DNA of 5,039 nt from Proteobacteria bacterium UBA4457 (GCA_002390205.1 DGOV01000071.1:1-5039), one strand, 5' to 3'. Positions 1 to 5,039 are shown, counted from the first letter of the stretch. The notes: generated by a model not told the origin, from the sequence alone. Translations and numbers: made by a program.

Positions 1-779
1 AGCTTCAAATCGAGAAGTTCCATTGTGGGTGCGAGAGGCTCCCAGTAGCTTTTTGCTTCTTCTCCGCAAATCACTCGATTTACCCCAGGCATTGCTTCTG
101 CAATACTTGTATCTATCTGAATAATTTTGGCATGTGCTTGGTTCGATCTAGCAACTGCAGCATATAAATCACCGATTTCTTGATAATTGTCTACATATCG
201 CCCCCGTCCTGAAGTCAGTCTTACGTCTTCCCGTCGCTGTAATGGCTGTCCTATCCAATTTTTCGTTTCTTTGAGTTCTAATTCTGTTTTTCCTAGCGGT
301 TTAGCTTGTGAGTTCGCAACTTTAATAGCATGTATGATATTGGTATAACCCGTACAACGACAGATGTTCCCCGAAATCCCCGTTTTTATTTCATCGTCAC
401 TCAGGCGAGCCCCTTTAGACCTTTTTATCAGAGCTGCAGCACTCATAATCATTCCCGAGGTGCAGTAGCCGCATTGAAGGGCATGAGATCCGACGAATGC
501 TTCCTGTATATTCTGGATGATTTTATCATTGCGATAATTTTCTACTGTCGTTATTACCTTGCCATGGACGCTCGCTGCTAAGACGAGACAAGACTTTACG
601 ATTTCTCCATCAATTTCAACGGTACATGCACCGCAGGAACCTTCTTCGCAACCAAAGCGTACACTTTTTTTGTTTGCTACAGTTCTCAGAAAGTCAGTTA
701 GAAGCATTCTAGATGGGACAGATTTAACAATCTCTATACCATTAACACTAACTGCAATATCTCGTTCGTCGTTATTCAT
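1..779 (-). CDS. Fused [2Fe-2S] small subunit and molybdopterin large subunit of a xanthine dehydrogenase/CO dehydrogenase-family hydroxylase (3' end beyond window)
   Basis: The frame is open from the ATG at 779 to the left edge: 259 full codons, no stop. Residues 1-155 form a complete two-cluster ferredoxin-like subunit (CoxS type). The plant-type cluster ligands are C44, C49, C52 and C64 (GCEEGSCGAC). The second cluster ligands are C103, C106, C140 and C142 (LQCGYC and ICRC). After a linker of about 18 residues, residues 174-259 match the start of a CoxL-type large subunit (WIGQPLQRREDVRLTSGRGRY at 175-195, then RSNQAHAKI and AMPGV). The linker contains no ATG, GTG or TTG codon in frame, so the two domains are one polypeptide. 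By family knowledge, electrons pass from a molybdopterin-cytosine-dinucleotide site through the two clusters to FAD on the partner subunit during hydroxylation of a substrate carbon. The active-site region lies outside the window, so the substrate is unknown. The start overlaps the FAD-subunit gene by 8 bases, so the two are probably translationally coupled. Confidence 0.93.
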   Translation of the reverse strand, partial: MNNDERDIAVSVNGIEIVKSVPSRMLLTDFLRTVANKKSVRFGCEEGSCGACTVEIDGEIVKSCLVLAASVHGKVITTVENYRNDKIIQNIQEAFVGSHALQCGYCTSGMIMSAAALIKRSKGARLSDDEIKTGISGNICRCTGYTNIIHAIKVANSQAKPLGKTELELKETKNWIGQPLQRREDVRLTSGRGRYVDNYQEIGDLYAAVARSNQAHAKIIQIDTSIAEAMPGVNRVICGEEAKSYWEPLAPTMELLDLK

Positions 780-1596
780 CGAGTTTGCACCTCAACGAAT
801 TTAAAATTCTCCTAGCTAGCGATATAGCAAGCTCCAGACGATATTCTTGGGACCCGTATTGGTCGGTGTGAAAATCATTCAAATGATCACGAATTTTATT
901 CATTATAGTTACTACATGATTCATCTTATTGTGTCCGTCTGTTTCTATGATGAGAGGAACATTACGTGTGCCGCCGATTACCAGGGTGGTTTTTTTTTCT
1001 GAAGATACTACGCTGACATTAACAAGTGCTAGATCGTTACGTTGTCGGGAGAACTCTAAATAACAACCTGCAGCGAGTTTATGATTAGGAATTAAAATAT
1101 TTTTTACTAATTCGTTTTGCAGAATATTTTTTTGAAAAGACACAAAAAAATCTTTTAACGAGATTTTTCTTTCCTGTAACTTGCTATTAATTGTTGTGAC
1201 GATTGCATTGCTTGCAAGCAATGCAATAGACATGTTCGCACGTGGATCTGACCAGCAAATATTGCCGACTACTGTCGCCAGGTTTCTAACTTGCACATCT
1301 CCAACTTGCTGTGCCGCTTCCTGTAGCCAAGGTATGTGTTCCTCAATTATCTGGCTGGATAATAAATCAGACAGTGTTGTTAGAGCACCAATTTCTATAG
1401 AGCCTGCTTTTTCTATAATATCGCCGCTGAACTCTGCGATGTTAGATATCGAGATGAGTTTAGTAACTGTGACTTGTCGCAGTCTCATAGATGGAATTAA
1501 ACTTTGTCCACCCGCTATGACAGTTGCTTCCGTAATCAAATCAAAAGCTTGGGCTATATTTTCTGGCTCATAGTAATCGAAAGATCCCGGTCTCAT
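772..1596 (-). CDS. FAD-binding medium subunit of the molybdenum hydroxylase (CoxM/HcrB-like)
   Basis: This is a 274-residue protein from the ATG at 1596. The frame extends 8 codons further to a GTG at 1620, but an AAGGGAG ribosome binding site lies inside that extension, and family members start with the equivalent of MRPGSFDYYEP, so 1596 is preferred. Seen: the FAD pyrophosphate motif AGGQSLIP at 28-35 and a second flavin-site motif RNLATVVGNICWSDP at 104-118. Near the C-terminus is the family element SQEYRLELAISLARRIL (249-265). Length is normal for the family. By family knowledge it takes electrons from the [2Fe-2S] subunit and passes them to an acceptor. It is the first gene of a minus-strand operon with the fused Fe-S/Mo subunit, so the order is medium, small, large, as in cox operons. 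Two oddities: the second motif reads ATVVGN where the family usually has GTxGGN or GTxGGS, and the gene carries a perfect 26-base palindrome. The physiological substrate cannot be inferred. Confidence 0.93.
   Translation of the reverse strand: MRPGSFDYYEPENIAQAFDLITEATVIAGGQSLIPSMRLRQVTVTKLISISNIAEFSGDIIEKAGSIEIGALTTLSDLLSSQIIEEHIPWLQEAAQQVGDVQVRNLATVVGNICWSDPRANMSIALLASNAIVTTINSKLQERKISLKDFFVSFQKNILQNELVKNILIPNHKLAAGCYLEFSRQRNDLALVNVSVVSSEKKTTLVIGGTRNVPLIIETDGHNKMNHVVTIMNKIRDHLNDFHTDQYGSQEYRLELAISLARRILNSLRCKLDE
788..793 (-). promoter_or_regulatory. Ribosome binding site of the fused hydroxylase gene
   Basis: GAGGTG on the minus strand lies 8 bases before the ATG at 779, inside the last codons of the upstream FAD-subunit gene. 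It fixes the start and supports translational coupling of the overlapping genes. Confidence 0.7.
990..998 (-). repeat. A9 homopolymer tract inside the FAD-subunit gene
   Basis: Nine consecutive A residues on the coding strand encode part of Glu-Lys-Lys-Thr (about residues 200-203). The frame is intact here. Such tracts can be sites of polymerase slippage, but nothing in the sequence shows that slippage is used. Confidence 0.9.
1202..1227. repeat. Perfect 26-base palindrome inside the FAD-subunit gene
   Basis: The left arm ATTGCATTGCTTG is followed directly by its exact reverse complement CAAGCAATGCAAT, with no spacer and no mismatch. The symmetry ends at 1201/1228. Because the coding frame lies symmetrically, both strands read the same peptide here, IALLASNAI (residues 124-132 of the FAD subunit). 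As RNA it could fold as an 11-base-pair stem with a TGCA loop. No T-run follows on either strand, so it does not look like an intrinsic terminator. A dimeric regulator site is possible but not shown. Confidence 0.95.
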
Positions 1597-1607
1597 ATTA
1601 AATGCAG

Positions 1608-1614
1608 CTCCCTT
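1608..1614 (-). promoter_or_regulatory. Ribosome binding site of the FAD-subunit gene
   Basis: AAGGGAG on the minus strand ends 11 bases before the ATG at 1596. The spacing is slightly long. Its position within the upstream GTG-initiated extension argues that translation starts at 1596 and not at 1620. Confidence 0.6.
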
Positions 1615-1735
1615 TCGCACACATATGTTTTTAAATTAATTCTATGCTAAATTCTATAAAGACGCAGTTGGTTTAAAAAAGTCGCACTACTTTAGTTCAT
1701 TCTCTACAATCAGTGAAACTAGTGTGTTACTTTTT
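1615..1735. promoter_or_regulatory. Divergent intergenic region between hydroxylase operon and acyl-CoA dehydrogenase
   Basis: This AT-rich stretch must hold the promoters for both divergent transcription units unless they read from outside. On the plus strand TACAAT at 1705-1710 is a possible -10 box for the dehydrogenase, but no good -35 lies 16-18 bases upstream. On the minus strand two TAGAAT boxes, at 1651-1656 and 1639-1644, could serve the hydroxylase operon, again without a clear -35. These promoter assignments are tentative. The shared region makes co-regulation of the two units plausible. Confidence 0.35.
1638..1657. repeat. 8-base direct repeat AATTCTAT, 12 bases apart
   Basis: AATTCTAT occurs at 1638-1645 and again at 1650-1657, separated by GCTA. 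It sits in the divergent intergenic region about 40-60 bases before the FAD-subunit start. It could be overlapping -10 elements or a tandem regulator site. The composition is AT-rich, so chance is a real alternative. Confidence 0.6.
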
Positions 1736-1741
1736 AAGGGG
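1736..1741 (+). promoter_or_regulatory. Ribosome binding site of the acyl-CoA dehydrogenase gene
   Basis: AAGGGG is followed by six A residues and then TTG at 1748. This strong site with ideal spacing decides the start: it would be inside the coding region if translation began at the upstream in-frame GTG at 1724. Confidence 0.75.
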
Positions 1742-1747
1742 AAAAAA

Positions 1748-2941
1748 TTGAGTATTCCAGATTTATCGTCGTTCGGCTTTGCGCAAGATTACCAATCTGT
1801 ATATGACCTTGCTTACCGCTATTCAAAAGAAGAGCTATATCCTTTGTGTGGCAAAATGGACGATGAGGAATGGTTTCCTGAAGATGCCTTTCGTGCGATG
1901 GGCGAGCAAGGGCTCCTTGGTGTTACAGTGCCGGTTGAGTACGGTGGTGCTGGCTTAGATGTACTAGCGCAGTGTTTTATTTGTGAGGCAGTAGCGTATT
2001 GGAACCATACATTGAGTGCTTCATTGCTGGGTAGCGATAACTTATGTGTTCATAATCTTGTTAAAAACGGCGATAGTGTTCAAAAAAGCACCTATCTGCC
2101 AAAGTTTTGCGACGGTTCTGCTATTGGCGCATTAGGGATGACAGAGCCTGGTGCCGGCTCGGATGCGCTTGGAAGTATGGCAACTACTGCGACCCGTGAC
2201 GGTGATGACTTTATCCTCAACGGACGGAAATTGTTCATTACCAATGGACCTGTTGCAGATGTTCTTCTTGTTTACGCAAAAACAGATCTTCAGAAGAAAC
2301 AGCATGGCATTTCTGCCTTTATTGTAGAAAAAAAATTCAGTGGCTTTAGCGTCGCCCAGAAACTTGACAAGATGGGTTGGAGAGGTAGTCCTACCGGCGA
2401 ACTCGTTTTTGATGAGTGTCGTGTTCCAGCTAGTAATTTGGTCGGAGGAGAGAACGAAGGCAACATTGTGATGATGAGTGGTCTCGACGTCGAGAGAGTA
2501 ATTGGAGCATTCTTTTGTTTAGGTATGGCTCAACGGGCATTGGATTTATCGGTCGAATACGCCACCGTGAGAAAGCAGTTTAAAAAACCAATAGGCAGTT
2601 TCCAGCTAGTGCAAGGCATGCTGGCCGATATGTACACTGATCTGGAAAGCTTAAGAGCATTCACTTATCAACTTGGTCGCGAGATCAAAGATTTATCTAT
2701 TAGCGAAGCAGGTCGTGGTGTAATTCATAAACGGTCAGCTGCAGCTTTATTGTGTGCCGGGCGAGCGTGTATGAAAATACTTGATTCTGCAGTACAAATC
2801 CATGGCGGAATGGGATGCATGCGTGAAACTGAAGTGAATAGACTGTATCGGAGTGGGAAAATAATGGAGATTGGTGCAGGCACTAATCAAGTTAGGCAAA
2901 TCATAATAGCTGGTGAATTGCTAAAAGAAATTGCCTCCTAG
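1748..2941 (+). CDS. Acyl-CoA dehydrogenase, isovaleryl-CoA dehydrogenase-like
   Basis: This is a 397-residue FAD flavoprotein that by family introduces an alpha-beta double bond into an acyl-CoA and passes electrons to electron-transfer flavoprotein. The TTG start at 1748 is chosen for its AAGGGG ribosome binding site. Domain order is canonical: N-terminal helices (about 15-125), middle beta domain (126-235) and C-terminal helices (240-397). Seen: signature GMTEPGAGSD (130-139), LFITNG (162-167), RKQFKKPIG (275-283) and QIHGGMG (350-356). At the usual C-terminal catalytic position, where most members have EGTNE, this protein has AGTNQ (377-381), so Ala replaces Glu. Helix G carries GLDVER with E249, which is where isovaleryl-CoA dehydrogenase keeps its catalytic base. 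Together with IGAGT and NLC (98-100), this places it nearest that branch. The acyl substrate could still be another branched or cyclic acyl-CoA. It is transcribed alone, divergently from the hydroxylase operon and convergently with the lipocalin-like gene. No terminator is visible after it. Confidence 0.95.
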   Translation: MSIPDLSSFGFAQDYQSVYDLAYRYSKEELYPLCGKMDDEEWFPEDAFRAMGEQGLLGVTVPVEYGGAGLDVLAQCFICEAVAYWNHTLSASLLGSDNLCVHNLVKNGDSVQKSTYLPKFCDGSAIGALGMTEPGAGSDALGSMATTATRDGDDFILNGRKLFITNGPVADVLLVYAKTDLQKKQHGISAFIVEKKFSGFSVAQKLDKMGWRGSPTGELVFDECRVPASNLVGGENEGNIVMMSGLDVERVIGAFFCLGMAQRALDLSVEYATVRKQFKKPIGSFQLVQGMLADMYTDLESLRAFTYQLGREIKDLSISEAGRGVIHKRSAAALLCAGRACMKILDSAVQIHGGMGCMRETEVNRLYRSGKIMEIGAGTNQVRQIIIAGELLKEIAS

Positions 2942-2969
2942 TTTACTCCGAGCAATCTAAGACATCGTA

Positions 2970-3413
2970 TTAAATAATTTTTTTCCATATAAGGGTGTGC
3001 ACGGATTTTTCTCCATCCTGCCCGCGCATTGGTGGAGTTTTTAAGATCAAGTTTTTTTGAGTCAGCTCAAAGTACCTGAGTTGATCATGGCCAGGCCAGC
3101 TAGATGCGGATGCCCCCAAGACATGGTGAGTGACAGTGCCTGCTCTAGGATCAATTGTAAAAGTTCCGAAATAGCTTGTGTATCCTTGAAAAGCAACTCG
3201 GTATTCGTCATCACCGACTTCTTGAGGGTTGCGTGAACTGAAGATTTTACGATCTGATGCCATGAGTTGAGCTGCCATATTTCCTGCCAGATCATAATTT
3301 ATACGTCCAACTACTTTCTCTCCTAATGGAAACGCGATCTTTTTATCTCCTTTTTGTGAGTAGCTATCCTCTAGTTCCCATGTACCTACAAAGCGTGCCA
3401 TCAGGTTGCCCAT
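2970..3413 (-). CDS. Lipocalin-like domain protein of unknown function
   Basis: This is a 147-residue soluble protein with no signal peptide or membrane segment. It resembles the bacterial lipocalin-like domain family (Lipocalin_5 type). Seen: an N-terminal GTW element in RFVGTWELEDSY (7-18), a GRINYDLAGNMAAQLM strand pair (36-51), FQGYTSYFGTFTID (75-88) with THHVLG (95-100), and QLRYFELTQKNLILKTPP (111-128) ending in LIWKK. This pattern of GTW followed by alternating beta strands suggests a small beta-barrel that may bind a hydrophobic ligand; the ligand and reaction are not known. The ATG at 3413 is preferred over the Met at codon 5 because AGGA lies 7 bases upstream of it. The gene lies 67 bases downstream of dinB on the same strand, with a probable promoter of its own in the gap. 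Its end faces the dehydrogenase end across 28 bases. Confidence 0.85.
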   Translation of the reverse strand: MGNLMARFVGTWELEDSYSQKGDKKIAFPLGEKVVGRINYDLAGNMAAQLMASDRKIFSSRNPQEVGDDEYRVAFQGYTSYFGTFTIDPRAGTVTHHVLGASASSWPGHDQLRYFELTQKNLILKTPPMRGQDGEKSVHTLIWKKII

Positions 3414-3420
3414 CTTTAGA

Positions 3421-3424
3421 TCCT
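3421..3424 (-). promoter_or_regulatory. Ribosome binding site of the lipocalin-like gene
   Basis: AGGA (within AAAAGGA) on the minus strand, 7 bases before the ATG at 3413. It decides between this start and the Met four codons later. Confidence 0.65.
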
Positions 3425-3450
3425 TTTAGTTAAGTAACGTATCAGCCTTA

Positions 3451-3459
3451 ATTATAGCA
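3451..3459 (-). promoter_or_regulatory. Extended -10 promoter of the lipocalin-like gene
   Basis: The minus strand reads TGCTATAAT, a perfect TATAAT preceded by the TGn extension. It lies 37 bases before the ATG at 3413, giving an expected leader of about 30 bases that includes the AGGA site. No good -35 is present at normal spacing, which is compatible with an extended -10 promoter. It lies just past the dinB stop codon, so the small gene can probably be expressed apart from dinB. Confidence 0.55.
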
Positions 3460-3480
3460 ACTGTTTTGTCGAAAGTTTGC

Positions 3481-4560
3481 CTATAGTAATTTCTGCTGTG
3501 GGGAGGAGTCATTTGGGTTTTCAAAGCTGCTCAAACCTATGCCGACTAATCTATAATTTCTATTGTGCGGCAATGTATTGTCTTGTAGCAGAAGCGAGGC
3601 TGCAATTAGTAAGGCATCTAGTGAAGGAATTAGTTCGTGAAATGTTCTACTTCTCGTGAGGGCTTGAAAATCGCTGGTTTTGAATTTTAGGGATACAGTT
3701 TTTGCATTTAGATTTTTACTAATCATCAGAGCCCAAAGTTTCTCGCATAGGGGCTCTAGTGATTTGCCAAGAGTGGACAAAGGTTTGTCTTGTTCAAAGG
3801 TTGTCTCCACAGAAATAGACTTTCTCAGACGATTGTTCCTGACGGGGGACTGATCATTTCCTCGAGCCAATTGAAATAGTCGGGAGCCAAATTTTCCGCA
3901 TATTGCGATGAGCTGATTCTCAGATAAATACCTTAGATCTCCCACAGTGTCTATGTTTAAGGTTTGTAGCTTTTTCTCAGTTACTGGGCCAACACCGGGA
4001 ATTTTCCTAATATTAAGAGGAGTGATGAATGAGATAACATCTTGTGGTTTTACCACGCAGATGCCATTCGGCTTATTCCAATCAGAAGCAATCTTGGCGA
4101 TGAATTTAGATGGGCCAACTCCCGCAGATGCGGTTAGTTTGGTTTCCGAGTATATATCTTTTCTTATATTCTCAGCGATTTCAGTTGCAGATTTAGCCTT
4201 TCCTAGATCAGTGACGTCTAAATAAGCTTCATCTAAAGAAAGTGGTTCAATCTTCTCAGTGTATCTTCCAAAAATGTTTTTTATTTGCGATGAAACTAAT
4301 CGGTACTTTTCGAAGTGAGGAGGTATGAAAACGAGGTTTTGACAGAGTTTGGTTGCCTTAACCACAGGCATCGCCGACCGAACCCCAAATTTTCGGGCTT
4401 CATAAGAAGCCGCGCAAACAACAGATCGTTCATTAGGCCAAGCTACGATAACAGGTTTATCTATTAGTTCAGGGTTATCTCTTTGTTCAACGGACGCATA
4501 AAAAGCATCCATATCAATATGCAAGATTTTTCTATTATTTGGTTCATGTATCGCACTCAC
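3481..4560 (-). CDS. dinB: DNA polymerase IV (Y-family translesion polymerase)
   Basis: This is a complete 359-residue Y-family polymerase, close to the usual 350-360. It copies past DNA lesions with low fidelity and no proofreading. Seen in order: palm motif HIDMDAFYASVEQRD (14-28) with metal ligand D16 and steric gate Y21; SVVCAASYEARKFGVRSAMP (46-65); catalytic SLDEAYLDV (108-116) with D110 and E111; LTASAGVGPSKFIAKIASDW (142-161); helix-hairpin-helix IPGVG (187-191); little-finger elements NRLRKSISVETTF (243-255), LTRSRTF (301-307) and RLVGIGLSSFENP (337-349). The C-terminal QQKLL fits the QxxL[LF] sliding-clamp-binding motif. The start is GTG at 4560: an in-frame stop lies upstream at 4576-4578, and the first internal Met falls after the catalytic Asp. 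The ribosome binding site is weak. It begins 18 bases after the ligase stop, so co-transcription is likely. No LexA box of the CTGT-N8-ACAG type is visible directly upstream. Confidence 0.97.
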   Translation of the reverse strand: MSAIHEPNNRKILHIDMDAFYASVEQRDNPELIDKPVIVAWPNERSVVCAASYEARKFGVRSAMPVVKATKLCQNLVFIPPHFEKYRLVSSQIKNIFGRYTEKIEPLSLDEAYLDVTDLGKAKSATEIAENIRKDIYSETKLTASAGVGPSKFIAKIASDWNKPNGICVVKPQDVISFITPLNIRKIPGVGPVTEKKLQTLNIDTVGDLRYLSENQLIAICGKFGSRLFQLARGNDQSPVRNNRLRKSISVETTFEQDKPLSTLGKSLEPLCEKLWALMISKNLNAKTVSLKFKTSDFQALTRSRTFHELIPSLDALLIAASLLLQDNTLPHNRNYRLVGIGLSSFENPNDSSPQQKLL

Positions 4561-4578
4561 TTTCTTAAAATTGCTTTA

Positions 4579-5039
4579 TCATTTATCCCTTAGCTTAAAG
4601 CGTTGAATTTTTCCTGTTGCAGTTTTCGGTAAGTCTTCGACGAAACTTACCCATCGTGGATACTTGTAAGGTGCTAATTCACCTTTCACATAGACCTTAA
4701 GAGTTTCCTCCATCTCAGGCGTAGGAGAAAAACCTGCCTGTAGAACTACAAATGCTTTCGGCTTTACAAGTCCTGAGTCATCCGATTTAGCGACTACTGC
4801 GGCTTCCAAAACCGCTTCGTGATTCGTTAAGGTATTCTCAACTTCCGTAGGTGAGACATAGATCCCCCCGACTTTTAACATATCGTCACTGCGACCACAA
4901 TAAATATAGTAGCCTTCGCTGTCTATACGATATTTATCTCCAGTACGAGTCCATTCTCCTAGGAACGTACCACGTGATTTCTTTCTGTTGTTCCAGTACA
5001 TCAGTGCCATCGATGGCCCTTGTACATGTAATTCACCCA
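4579..5039 (-). CDS. Benzoate-CoA ligase-like acyl-CoA synthetase, C-terminal part (5' end beyond window)
   Basis: The window shows the last 152 residues of an AMP-forming (ANL family) ligase. The frame continues through the right edge, beginning GELHVQGPS before the Met at 5010, so that Met is internal and not the start. Numbering from the first full codon: GEWTRTGDKY (27-36) with the ATP-ribose-binding Asp34, hinge motif GRSDDMLKVGGIYVSPTEVE (48-67), then APYKYPRWV (122-130) and PKTATGKIQR (137-146) with catalytic Lys143. YWNN, the SDDMLK hinge and the LAPYKYPRW block resemble benzoate- and 4-hydroxybenzoate-CoA ligases more than long-chain fatty acid ligases. This family activates an acid to an acyl-AMP and then to the CoA thioester. 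The N-terminal substrate pocket is outside the window, so the exact acid is unknown. It would be upstream of dinB in the same minus-strand unit. Full-length relatives have roughly 500-530 residues, so about 30% is seen here. Confidence 0.92.
   Translation of the reverse strand, partial: GELHVQGPSMALMYWNNRKKSRGTFLGEWTRTGDKYRIDSEGYYIYCGRSDDMLKVGGIYVSPTEVENTLTNHEAVLEAAVVAKSDDSGLVKPKAFVVLQAGFSPTPEMEETLKVYVKGELAPYKYPRWVSFVEDLPKTATGKIQRFKLRDK

Noticed and set aside
330..804. Plus-strand open frames at 330-581 and 559-804
   Set aside because: They lie antisense to the clearly conserved Fe-S domain and its cysteine motifs, and their translations resemble no family.
1181..1573. Plus-strand open frame of 130 codons
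   Set aside because: It is antisense to the conserved FAD-subunit gene. Its IALLASNAI stretch is a consequence of the palindrome and not a sign of a real protein.
2942..2985. Intrinsic terminator between the convergent dehydrogenase and lipocalin-like genes
   Set aside because: There is a T-run at about 2978-2984 on the plus strand, but no GC-rich hairpin precedes it, and none is seen on the minus strand.
3062..3295. Second minus-strand frame inside the lipocalin-like gene
   Set aside because: It is out of frame with the recognisable lipocalin-like protein, with no ribosome binding site or family resemblance.
3461..3476. LexA-like site CTGT-N8-AAGT before the lipocalin-like gene
   Set aside because: The second half-site matches the expected ACAG poorly, so it is not supported as an SOS box.
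3477..4225. Plus-strand frames at 3477-3659 and 3947-4225
   Set aside because: Both are antisense to dinB, whose motifs are complete. No independent coding evidence.
5008..5010. ATG at 5010 as the start of the ligase gene
   Set aside because: The frame stays open to the window edge and encodes GELHVQGPS, a conserved block just before this Met in the ligase family. The gene is therefore partial.

Overview
This window is an ordinary-looking bacterial chromosomal segment that is moderately AT-rich by eye. It holds six protein-coding genes and no RNA genes, CRISPR array, insertion sequence or integrase. The DinB polymerase carries sequence features I associate with gamma- and betaproteobacterial Pol IV: a VAWPNxRSVVCAASYEAR block, an LVGIGLSSF ending and a terminal clamp-binding tail. 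I therefore lean towards Gammaproteobacteria or Betaproteobacteria, without certainty. Coding density is high, and no gene-free stretch exceeds about 150 bases.

Left part (1-1596, minus strand): a molybdenum-hydroxylase operon of the xanthine dehydrogenase/CO dehydrogenase type. The FAD-binding medium subunit comes first. It overlaps by 8 bases with a second gene in which the two-[2Fe-2S] small subunit is fused in frame to the molybdopterin-binding large subunit. That fused gene runs off the left edge. The medium-subunit gene contains a perfect 26-base palindrome at 1202-1227.

Middle (1597-2941): a divergent intergenic region of about 150 bases, then a plus-strand acyl-CoA dehydrogenase. It resembles isovaleryl-CoA dehydrogenase in having its likely catalytic glutamate on helix G rather than at the usual C-terminal position. 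The start is probably a TTG at 1748, behind a clear AAGGGG ribosome binding site.

Right part (2970-5039, minus strand): the C-terminal third of a benzoate-CoA-ligase-like acyl-CoA synthetase, whose start lies beyond the right edge. Then come dinB, 18 bases downstream, and a lipocalin-like small protein that appears to have its own extended -10 promoter between dinB and itself.

Taken together, a ligase of the benzoate-CoA type, a molybdenum hydroxylase and an acyl-CoA dehydrogenase suggest CoA-dependent catabolism of an aromatic, heterocyclic or branched acid. The substrate cannot be read from the sequence. dinB looks like a housekeeping or repair gene placed within this catabolic neighbourhood. 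I found no convincing wholly new system. The best leads are the fused small-large hydroxylase subunit, the palindrome and the unusual company of dinB.
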